From: Sporosarcina sp. E16_8
Lineage (GTDB): Bacteria > Bacillota > Bacilli > Bacillales_A > Planococcaceae
Assembly (NCBI RefSeq): GCF_017347095.1
Contig: NZ_JADPRZ010000022.1
Coordinates: 1-52,806 of the forward strand
Length of the DNA: 52,806 bases
Reading direction: 5' to 3'
Positions 8,292 through 15,631 of this stretch are shown here, piece by piece (position 1 is the stretch's first letter; each line of letters starts with the position of its first letter). The position numbers were made by a program, and so were the translations under genes. Under the pieces are notes generated by a model that saw only the letters and a list, made by a program, of their open reading frames with translations, was not told where the DNA came from and did no database searches.

Positions 8292-9338
8292 TTAGATTGC
8301 GGACAGATGATCCACGAGATCCCGAGTATCAATTTCAAGGTAATCCACATGATGAATCGATTCTAACAGCTGTTCATGCAAAGCACGTGTGTTTGAAGTT
8401 GTGACAACAAGTACTTTCCGTCCATCTAATTCATACATCTCTTTGCGGTATTGTTTGATGTTATATACTTTGACTAAATCTGTATCCAGCAAATTCACCA
8501 AATACTTTTCTTCGCCGTTATGTCGAACGATACGTTTTAATCCTTCATATTGCTTGATTCCACTTACTGCAGAGGTTTTAAAGGACAAGTCGTAGATTTC
8601 GTAGTCCTCCAGAAACTTCATGACGTTTTGTTCATCCTCAAATTGACGGAGATAGTACTTAGCAAAGACGAACGGGAATATTTTCAAACTCTCACATTTC
8701 ACGATTAGACCGTCATCTGCTGAAAATACATTGACGATGGTGGTAAAACTGTTTTGGCTCTTTGCAAAGACCATATAGTTTGGATAATTGGATTCCTTGA
8801 TTTCTTTTGCTGTTTTGTTGAGATTCATTTTGCTGATGCCGTGCATGAACATATAAAATAAGTAGCCGACTTCTCTTGGACTTATTAACATCCCCTGCAC
8901 GTTGGCTCCTCGATTTAATTCATACGCTACTTTGACCTGCCGGCTATCTTTCATGGCCCATTTGTATTTTTCAAGGTCAATCATAATATCATTACTAGAC
9001 AGCAGGAACGGGAGATGCCGGATGTTTACACGCAGTTGGTCAGCACTCCGTTCAACAACCACCCGCTGCTTGCGTAAGCAGGTGATGCCCGTTTCACTAA
9101 TTCTGTGGTAATTCCCTTGTCGTTTCTGATTCGCAAGGTATCCACGGATTGGATGGGTGCTAATCAATCTGCTGTTTCGCAACAATGTAAGCTTCTTGTA
9201 CGTGTACCACTTCGTCATTTCGTAGCGTCGCATGATCTGCTCCGTACTCAACGCTCGATGTTCATAGAGGCCAGTGAGAATCTCAATATCACGAGCTTGC
9301 AGAATCTTCACCGCTTGTTTATTGCCCGTCTTTGACAT
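8292..9338 (-). CDS. Replic_Relax-type protein, candidate relaxase or relaxosome component
   Basis: A 348-residue protein beginning with a winged helix-turn-helix (about residues 10-75, ILTGLYEHRALSTEQIMRRY). A body typical of the replication-relaxation family (PF13814) follows. This family is used to flag mobilisation genes in Gram-positive ICEs, though catalysis is not well established for most members. No other relaxase is visible in the window, so this is the best candidate for the DNA-processing protein. GGAGGGG precedes the ATG. The 284-bp gap upstream carries an inverted repeat that could be its nick or binding region. Confidence 0.7.
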   Translation of the reverse strand: MSKTGNKQAVKILQARDIEILTGLYEHRALSTEQIMRRYEMTKWYTYKKLTLLRNSRLISTHPIRGYLANQKRQGNYHRISETGITCLRKQRVVVERSADQLRVNIRHLPFLLSSNDIMIDLEKYKWAMKDSRQVKVAYELNRGANVQGMLISPREVGYLFYMFMHGISKMNLNKTAKEIKESNYPNYMVFAKSQNSFTTIVNVFSADDGLIVKCESLKIFPFVFAKYYLRQFEDEQNVMKFLEDYEIYDLSFKTSAVSGIKQYEGLKRIVRHNGEEKYLVNLLDTDLVKVYNIKQYRKEMYELDGRKVLVVTTSNTRALHEQLLESIHHVDYLEIDTRDLVDHLSAI

Positions 9339-9530
9339 GCGTTCCCCTCCTTTTTGATTGTTCGCCCCGGCTGTTTATTTTCGGTCACTTCTACACGCTG
9401 TTACGAATTGATTCAACTAAACTACTTGGATTTTGCTTGGATTTTCCTAATTCGCAAGTAATGAATGATTGTTCTGTATCCACAAATGTTTTAACAGCAT
9501 AAACAGGGTACAATATTAGCTGCTTTCTTG

Positions 9531-9571
9531 TATCCAATATTAGGGGGTTTAAAATTCCTTAATATTGGATA
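9531..9571. repeat. Long inverted repeat next to the candidate relaxase gene
   Basis: TATCCAATATTA (9531-9542) and TAATATTGGATA (9560-9571) are perfect 12-base inverted arms with a 17-base spacer. A further half-copy, CAATATTAG, lies at about 9511-9519. The repeat sits between a RusA-like gene and the candidate relaxase, a usual place for an origin of transfer, but it could also be an operator. Confidence 0.6.
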
Positions 9572-9622
9572 TGAATCTTAGCATCTATATCGAGGGGCAA
9601 TATGATGTTTTCCAGACATAGA

Positions 9623-10321
9623 TTAACCCCAAAAAACCGCTGCAGGGATACCGCCCTTTTCTTCACTTTCCGTCTCAACTAATTTTGTCTTTTTGTTTTC
9701 CTCTGTTTTATATTCGTCGATTATCGTTTCTTTTCTGAACTCTTCTACAGCAGTTACCAAGTTCCGGTGCTCATCTTGCAAGTAAGACATGAAATTCGCG
9801 AAGTTGTCTTGCGATACTACATAAACTTGAACGTGATTTTCTTTAGGATCAAGGAATCCCACATCAACATTCCATACTCTGGACCAGCTATCATCCCCAA
9901 TTAAACCCGTTTGACGTATCGCATCTTGAATGAGTTTTCTATTCCGGTTGTCTAAATCGCTTATCTGCATGTTGTTAAAGTAATGGGCTGTAATAATGAC
10001 CGACTGATCAAATTTAATATCTATCTTAGAAAAATCATACGCATCAAACGTTGCACGGTAATAATAGTGTCTAATCAATGCCAAGTAATCTCTATCATCC
10101 TCTTTATAAGCGGGTAATGCTCCCTCATATGAGAATTGAAAAACTGGATAACCATTGATTAACAAGGGTTTTACCTTCGCCATTGGGTATACCGATGTTC
10201 TTTTAATAGCAGCATCATTTCCACCTAACTTATTTATTTGTAACATTAGGTACACCTTCATTTCCTCGATGTTTTTCAATTGCTCAAATAGCATCTTCTT
10301 TTCAGATTCCACTAAATCCAT
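9623..10321 (-). CDS. RusA-like Holliday-junction resolvase family protein
   Basis: A 232-residue protein. Around residues 120-150 it has the RusA pattern of acidic residues: DLDNRNRKLIQDAIRQTG followed by GDDSW, matching the DLDN...K...DAL...DD signature of RusA resolvases. A later VQVYV strand fits the fold. The rest is longer than the roughly 120-residue RusA, with a coiled N-terminus and a charged tail. RusA cuts Holliday junctions; in an ICE it could process recombination or replication intermediates. The ribosome site AAAGGA abuts the ATG, so the start is less sure. Palindromic repeats lie just upstream. Confidence 0.6.
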   Translation of the reverse strand: MDLVESEKKMLFEQLKNIEEMKVYLMLQINKLGGNDAAIKRTSVYPMAKVKPLLINGYPVFQFSYEGALPAYKEDDRDYLALIRHYYYRATFDAYDFSKIDIKFDQSVIITAHYFNNMQISDLDNRNRKLIQDAIRQTGLIGDDSWSRVWNVDVGFLDPKENHVQVYVVSQDNFANFMSYLQDEHRNLVTAVEEFRKETIIDEYKTEENKKTKLVETESEEKGGIPAAVFWG

Positions 10322-10387
10322 TCCTTTCTTGTTCGGGGACGTAAATTCACCTCTTAAACCCTTGATACATAAGCATTCTTTAAACTC

Positions 10388-10575
10388 AACGTCGGACGTT
10401 TATAAAGTTTTTCCAACACGAATAACCCAACGTCTGACGTTAGGATTTCAGAACCTTATAACAGCAACGTTTGTAGATCACTTTCACGTCGGACGTTCAT
10501 TTTCTTCAACGTCCGACGTTGCTTATCCGAAACGCTGTTCTATCAATGTTTAGACCTCCGATTAACGTCGGACAA
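10388..10575. repeat. Five palindromic AACGTC-N-GACGTT repeats
   Basis: Copies lie at 10388-10400 (AACGTCGGACGTT), 10429-10441 (AACGTCTGACGTT), 10485-10497 (CACGTCGGACGTT), 10508-10520 (AACGTCCGACGTT) and 10564-10575 (partial). Start-to-start spacings are 41, 56, 23 and 56. Each is a near-perfect dyad, so a dimeric DNA-binding protein is expected. They fill the 269-bp gap upstream of the RusA-like gene. Confidence 0.85.
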
Positions 10576-10590
10576 ATCATATTTGTATAT

Positions 10591-11625
10591 TTACTGCTTT
10601 CCAACAGCCATATATTCTGTCAAATACGGCATCGGATCTTCTTTTCCACCGGCACGAATTATCTCAAAATGCAGATGGTTTCCGGTTGATGTTCCCGTTG
10701 AACCACATGTGCCAAGTACATCACCTTGAGAAACTACATCATTTATTTTTACTTTCGTGGAATTTAGATGGGCGTACAATGTTGTGACTTCACCATGATT
10801 GACCATTACATGTAGCCCGTATCCATTTGACCAACCTGTTCCAGAGGCAAAAATAACATTACCGCTTTGGGCTGAAAGAATAGGGTCATTATTTGCACAA
10901 GCAAGGTCTACACCTGTATGCAGTCTTACATCACCATGCACGGGGTGTGTTCGATAACCGAATGGACTCGTAATTCTTAATCCATTTAATACAGGAAGCA
11001 TCCAGTCGCCTACAACATGTACCTCGCAGTTCATCGTTAGCCCACCAAATTGAGCTACCAACGTAGTAACATTTGGTCCCCAATGTTTATTTAATCCGGT
11101 TGGATCATTGTCTGCTCCAATTGGTGCATATACGCTACCTAAATCGGCAATCGTTGTTAAACCGTCCTTAATAATACGATTGTGCAACGTATTCCCCATT
11201 GCGTTTAAACCATCTTCAATTGTAGGGAAAGAATATAAATACTTACTTCCTGTTGCCGGGTCCATTAAACCACCGGGATTATTTTTTAATATAACCGCCG
11301 ACGATGTTCCGAATCCCGTTTCATGAAAAGCCACTGCCGACATCAACACTGGGTCTATGCCGTACTTTTCTGCAACATCAATAAATACTTGCCCTTTGCC
11401 TGTAAATTTTCCAGCATCATTAAATTGAGCGAAGAATACTGTTTCACTAATTTCTCCATCACCACGACATATCGCACCACCCCCAAAGTTCATCTGTTCA
11501 TCGTCTTCTTCTGTAAAAATTACAAATACCCCGAAGAAAAGAAGAAGGGCAAGAAGCGAAAACATTAATAGCAAAGCTGGGCTGGCTATAACTGGTACAA
11601 TCCATAACAACTTTTTCATAATCAT
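10591..11625 (-). CDS. Bifunctional cell-wall hydrolase of the transfer apparatus (VirB1/CwlT-like)
   Basis: This 344-residue protein should open the peptidoglycan for the conjugation channel. An N-terminal membrane segment (about 5-37) is followed by a glucosaminidase/lysozyme-like domain (about 75-195; catalytic-type HETGFG after DPVLMSAVAF). A C-terminal M23 peptidase domain (about 205-340) follows. The M23 zinc motifs are present: HTGVDLAC and HLHFEI. Other Gram-positive ICEs use the same kind of two-domain hydrolase (CwlT of ICEBs1, with different domains). The ribosome site is weak. The gene follows the 249-residue membrane protein in the operon. Confidence 0.88.
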   Translation of the reverse strand: MIMKKLLWIVPVIASPALLLMFSLLALLLFFGVFVIFTEEDDEQMNFGGGAICRGDGEISETVFFAQFNDAGKFTGKGQVFIDVAEKYGIDPVLMSAVAFHETGFGTSSAVILKNNPGGLMDPATGSKYLYSFPTIEDGLNAMGNTLHNRIIKDGLTTIADLGSVYAPIGADNDPTGLNKHWGPNVTTLVAQFGGLTMNCEVHVVGDWMLPVLNGLRITSPFGYRTHPVHGDVRLHTGVDLACANNDPILSAQSGNVIFASGTGWSNGYGLHVMVNHGEVTTLYAHLNSTKVKINDVVSQGDVLGTCGSTGTSTGNHLHFEIIRAGGKEDPMPYLTEYMAVGKQ

Positions 11626-11673
11626 TCAACGAACTACTTACTCTTAAAAGAGGTTTTGTTCGCTCCCTCCTCC

Positions 11674-12423
11674 CTATCTTTTGTCGTCATAGTTCAAGTA
11701 ATACTCAATAATTTGAAATTTACGGCTGTCGTCTTTTTCAAACATCAAACTGTAAACATCCTTATTCCTTCTGGTTTTTCCATCACGATCAATCACTTCA
11801 CTTATAACTACGGCATCCCATGAAATAGCAATTAATGTCGGGGCAACAGGTTCTTTAATCTCCACTGACAGAACTTTTCTTGAAACGATTCCTTTCACAT
11901 CTTTTAACCCCGTAATCATTTCTTCTTCACTATCCCTCAGGTAACTGATATATCCTTGATCCAGCAGTCCCTCGACGGATTCTAAATGTTTAACAGGTGA
12001 TGCCTTATCAAACTCATGAAACTTTAATGCAAATTCATTTGCAATTTCCATTGTTTTCTCCAAATCCTTATTGCTGAACATATCATTTTGAGTGGGGTTT
12101 TTTGAAACTTCTTCAGGCACTTTCAAATAGTTCTTTTCAGGATTCTCTTCTACAACATCATTATTTCCACTTTCTTCTTTCTTGGAATCAGCCCCTTCGA
12201 TTTCATTTAAACTTTTTTCTTTGGTTCCTTCTTTTGAAGCACATTTCCATATATCCCCTTCCGCATTTCCATTGGGAGTTTGTATTGAATTATCATCTAC
12301 ACTTTTCTTTTTTCCTTTATCGACAAAACCGATAATAAAACCCAATAATAAAAGCGTGACAGCTAGACCCATCACGCAATAAGAAACTATTCTTTTTGTT
12401 TGCTCACTCACTGAAAGTGTCAA
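11674..12423 (-). CDS. Membrane-anchored transfer protein with NTF2/VirB8-like possible domain
   Basis: A single membrane helix near the N-terminus (about 12-32) is followed by a charged linker (about 35-115). A compact C-terminal domain of about 130 residues follows. Its size and topology resemble VirB8/TcpC-type or lipoprotein-like transfer components, but I cannot name the family. The start could be TTG at 12423 or GTG at 12411; a GGGG lies immediately before the first. It sits between the VirB6-like gene and the cell-wall hydrolase, so a role in the transfer channel is likely. Confidence 0.65.
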   Translation of the reverse strand: MTLSVSEQTKRIVSYCVMGLAVTLLLLGFIIGFVDKGKKKSVDDNSIQTPNGNAEGDIWKCASKEGTKEKSLNEIEGADSKKEESGNNDVVEENPEKNYLKVPEEVSKNPTQNDMFSNKDLEKTMEIANEFALKFHEFDKASPVKHLESVEGLLDQGYISYLRDSEEEMITGLKDVKGIVSRKVLSVEIKEPVAPTLIAISWDAVVISEVIDRDGKTRRNKDVYSLMFEKDDSRKFQIIEYYLNYDDKR

Positions 12424-12467
12424 CCCCTTTTTCTAGTTATTATGCTAGTTTTGCAAAACCTCATTTA

Positions 12468-14960
12468 CTACTCTGGAAAATTTTCTAACGATTTCAGGTT
12501 ATTACCTTCAATAATAGCTTTTCTTTCTTTTTCCAATTCGATGGCCCTTCTTTCATTTTCAATGTTGCAAGCAAACGTGTCTGCAAAACCATTTTTCCAT
12601 TCGCCTTTCTCAGCTTGTTCAACTACTAAATCAAAATGTCTGTTCATTTCACTTTGACTGACATTGTTTAAACCGCGATCACCTAATGTGTCCAGGGTTT
12701 GATTAATCATTTCAGGTGGTACACCTTTATTCGCAAGCTCATTTGTCACCATTGATTTATTCAAATGAAGTTCATATTCCACTTCACCGTATACATCTTG
12801 CTTCTCTTTCTGTAGTTGAATCGTTTTTCTTTCATCCGCAATTCCTTTTGCAAATGTCGCAGCATAGTCATCATTCAATTCGCCTTGCGTCATCAATTTG
12901 TCGTGTTGCGAATGCAATTCTTTCGAACTTACATCGTGCAAACCTTGTTGATCTAAAGCAGTCATTGTTGCATCAACCATTTCTGAAGGGATTCCTTTGT
13001 CAGACAGAACTGCTTTTGTTTGTTCACGTTTTTGTTCTCTTCCAGCAAATAATAAATCTTTTTCTTTTTCGATTGCATTGCTTCTTCGGTCATCTGAAAT
13101 ACCTTTAGCAAATGTCTGAGCAAAATTACCGTCCAAATCACCTTTATTACTAATTTTCGCAAATTGCTCATTCAGTTCTTCATCACTTAAATTTGTTATC
13201 CCTTCTTTTTCAAGGGCTTCCTTCGTCTCCTCTTTCATTTCAGGGGTCAAGTTTTTATCATCCATAAAGCCGTCTAACTTACCCTTGTCAGTAGCAGAAA
13301 GCTTTGCAGCTTGTTGAGTTTTTGTCATCTTACTCAAGTGGGCAAGATGTTGAGCTTTCATTGCAGAGCCAGCAACGTCACTTATGCCACCTTCACCTGT
13401 TGCAACCTTACCAACAGACCCACCAATTGCCGCACCTGTCATAGCACCAGCTGGACCTCCAACCGCAGCACCCGCAACAGCACCACCAACCGTAGCAACA
13501 TTTTGTACACCCTTTTTAAATGGAGCTGTGAACGTTCCAGAACTTTCTCTTAGGTCACGAATTGCATTCGATCCAGACGAGAATATATCTTTGATTCTGT
13601 TCCGTAGAATAAAAATTGTTCCGAACAATAATAAATTAAAGGTTGCTGCACCCACGTAGCTATAAAATGGATTGGAAGCTCCATTTATCGATTTAAAATC
13701 ACCAGCGTAAATAATATCTGAAATTACAAATACAATTAACGCAATGAATGATACAAATATCTTCAAAGCTAACGGGATACCTAACTCGATGAAATATCGT
13801 TTCAAAACATTGAATTGTCCTGGAATTGCACCAATCAGTAAAGCAAAGGGCGCAAGAGCTGCAATGACCATAAACCAGAACTGAAATAGAATTAAACAAA
13901 GTGATAATAAATAGATTGGTAGTGAGACTAACCCATTAATCATCATGTAGAAATATGAGAAGGCTAATCGGCTATTTACTGCGGAATATTTCATCATGTT
14001 ATTATTTTTACCGCTTTTTTGTGAAGCTTCATCTTCAATTACTTTGGTTAGCCTATCTTCACCGACAGGTTCTTTAAGAATACTTTTTACACGTTGAATT
14101 CCTAGGTTTCTATCTCCACCACCTAGGTCTTCTACGTCGTGAGTTCCGTATTGCATATACAAGTAGGGACGATCTACAAACATCCCCCAAATGCTGTCCT
14201 TCATTTTCGTTCTTGGATTATCAACACCTGCATCAGCTTCTCCACTTTGACTCGGAAGGCTAACAACAAATCCGCTTAATTCAGTTGTTATTTTATTAGC
14301 ACCTGTTAAAAGTGTCGTGTAATTTGCAAACATTAGAATTGCGATTGTCAATGCAATAATTGTTTGGAATACCGAAGAAAAAGAATCAAAAAAAGCACGT
14401 TTTACTATAAAAACGTACAAGGCATACATACCAGTAATAATCGCTATTAATTTTACAAGATTTCCAAAAAGCCCGTTTCCGATACTAAATTTCCCACCCG
14501 AAACGCCAGTGAGATTTGACATTAACTTTTCAAGTTCTATAATAATCTTTTCGGTAAAATCAGCGGTATAAGCCAAGTCATACATGACCAACATCGTGTA
14601 GGATAAAAATATATTAATATCAAAGACGATATTGTTGACCAAATTAACCATTTCGCTTAACTTATTTCCAACATTTTCTTTAACATCTGCCCATCCGAAA
14701 AGTTTGTCATAAGTGTCAGCCCAAAACTTTTCCCCATCATCAAACGATTCCACATCTTTGTCAGAAACTGCATCTAAGTGATAGTGGGATTTTCCATCAT
14801 CCTTAAACTCACCATATTGATCTGTTATTATATCCATAATATCGGACATCTTATTTGTTTCTTCGCCATCATTCGCTAATGCAGAATGAGTCACACCCAT
14901 ACCGAAAAAAAGATATATCATCATGAATACAAGAAATATTCTTTTGTAATTTGGTTTCAT
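12468..14960 (-). CDS. VirB6/TrbL-like polytopic channel protein with repeat-containing C-terminus
   Basis: From the ATG at 14960 it starts with a signal-peptide-like segment (FLVFMMIYLFFGMG, then THSALA). About six or seven membrane segments follow up to roughly residue 470, as in VirB6-like proteins of Gram-positive conjugation systems. Then come a Gly/Ala-rich stretch (AGAAVGGPAGAMTGAAIGG) and three imperfect repeats of about 75 residues each. Each repeat contains patterns like KGxPxEMxxxTxxALxxxGL, then FAxGIxxERR. The longer start at 14993 lies inside a terminator hairpin loop and is less likely. The C-terminal repeats are probably cytoplasmic and may contact the ATPases. Confidence 0.78.
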   Translation of the reverse strand: MKPNYKRIFLVFMMIYLFFGMGVTHSALANDGEETNKMSDIMDIITDQYGEFKDDGKSHYHLDAVSDKDVESFDDGEKFWADTYDKLFGWADVKENVGNKLSEMVNLVNNIVFDINIFLSYTMLVMYDLAYTADFTEKIIIELEKLMSNLTGVSGGKFSIGNGLFGNLVKLIAIITGMYALYVFIVKRAFFDSFSSVFQTIIALTIAILMFANYTTLLTGANKITTELSGFVVSLPSQSGEADAGVDNPRTKMKDSIWGMFVDRPYLYMQYGTHDVEDLGGGDRNLGIQRVKSILKEPVGEDRLTKVIEDEASQKSGKNNNMMKYSAVNSRLAFSYFYMMINGLVSLPIYLLSLCLILFQFWFMVIAALAPFALLIGAIPGQFNVLKRYFIELGIPLALKIFVSFIALIVFVISDIIYAGDFKSINGASNPFYSYVGAATFNLLLFGTIFILRNRIKDIFSSGSNAIRDLRESSGTFTAPFKKGVQNVATVGGAVAGAAVGGPAGAMTGAAIGGSVGKVATGEGGISDVAGSAMKAQHLAHLSKMTKTQQAAKLSATDKGKLDGFMDDKNLTPEMKEETKEALEKEGITNLSDEELNEQFAKISNKGDLDGNFAQTFAKGISDDRRSNAIEKEKDLLFAGREQKREQTKAVLSDKGIPSEMVDATMTALDQQGLHDVSSKELHSQHDKLMTQGELNDDYAATFAKGIADERKTIQLQKEKQDVYGEVEYELHLNKSMVTNELANKGVPPEMINQTLDTLGDRGLNNVSQSEMNRHFDLVVEQAEKGEWKNGFADTFACNIENERRAIELEKERKAIIEGNNLKSLENFPE

Positions 14961-14974
14961 ATGATTTTGGCCAT

Positions 14975-15006
14975 AAAAAATAACCCTTTGCATAAAGCAA
15001 GGGTTA
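14975..15006 (-). terminator. Intrinsic terminator inside the transfer operon
   Basis: Reading leftward, TAACCCTTGC (15006-14997) pairs with GCAAAGGGTTA (14991-14981, one bulged base), and six T follow. It lies between the lipoprotein gene and the VirB6-like gene, which are co-oriented. This is unexpected within one operon unless antitermination operates. Confidence 0.75.
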
Positions 15007-15059
15007 CTTAAAGCCTGTTACCTCCTTTCATATTAAACTCCTAAACCGAACACTTAATT

Positions 15060-15599
15060 TTATTCAGAGGGAAATTCATGAAGTATTGTACCTATTTCAA
15101 TATTGCCATCATTGATAACATCTGGTCTTTGCCCATAAAACGATTTAACTTTCCACTCTTCATTTTCATTTTCTTCGACTATAATCCAATCATTAATAAT
15201 TTCATCATTATCGTTATATCTACTATACCGATAAATGACATCTCTTTTTTCTTCATCATAAAAGGTTTCATATCTTTGTAATTCGTATTTCCCATCAAGT
15301 TCTTCGAATAGATTAGGATACTCATGGCTCTCTAATAAATATTCTTTTTTCTCTCTTAACTCTTCAATACCTTCAGCCGATAAACATTTAAGAATCTTGG
15401 GATAATTTTGTTCTATCTTAACCACCATAAAGTCATGTGCTATTTCATCAGTTTCTTTAAATACTTCTTCATATTTCTCCGCATTAGCATTTTCTTCTTT
15501 TTCTACCGTTTCACTTTCTTTCCCATCCGAATTACAGCCAGAAATTAGAAAAGTCATACCTAACACTGCTGCTAGGCTTAGGATACGTTTTTTATTCAA
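15060..15599 (-). CDS. Lipoprotein of the transfer operon
   Basis: From the TTG at 15599 (AAAGGAAG seven bases upstream) the product has a short basic start, a hydrophobic signal and the lipobox LISGC. The Cys would be lipidated and the mature part displayed outside the membrane. The rest is an acidic domain of about 155 residues that I do not recognise. An ATG at 15635 overlapping the virB4-like stop would give a longer N-terminus but has a poor ribosome site. Position after VirB4 suggests an accessory of the secretion channel. Confidence 0.72.
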   Translation of the reverse strand: MNKKRILSLAAVLGMTFLISGCNSDGKESETVEKEENANAEKYEEVFKETDEIAHDFMVVKIEQNYPKILKCLSAEGIEELREKKEYLLESHEYPNLFEELDGKYELQRYETFYDEEKRDVIYRYSRYNDNDEIINDWIIVEENENEEWKVKSFYGQRPDVINDGNIEIGTILHEFPSE

Positions 15600-15631
15600 T
15601 ATGACACTTCCTTTCGTTGAGTTGTATATTA

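Noticed and set aside
10388..10575. Palindromic repeats as a CRISPR array
   Set aside because: Repeats are only 13 bases, spacings are irregular (41, 56, 23, 56), and no cas gene is present.
13384..13659. Plus-strand frame of Pro/Ala-rich sequence opposite the VirB6-like gene
   Set aside because: It is the complement of the Gly/Ala-rich linker of the real gene, with no ribosome site.
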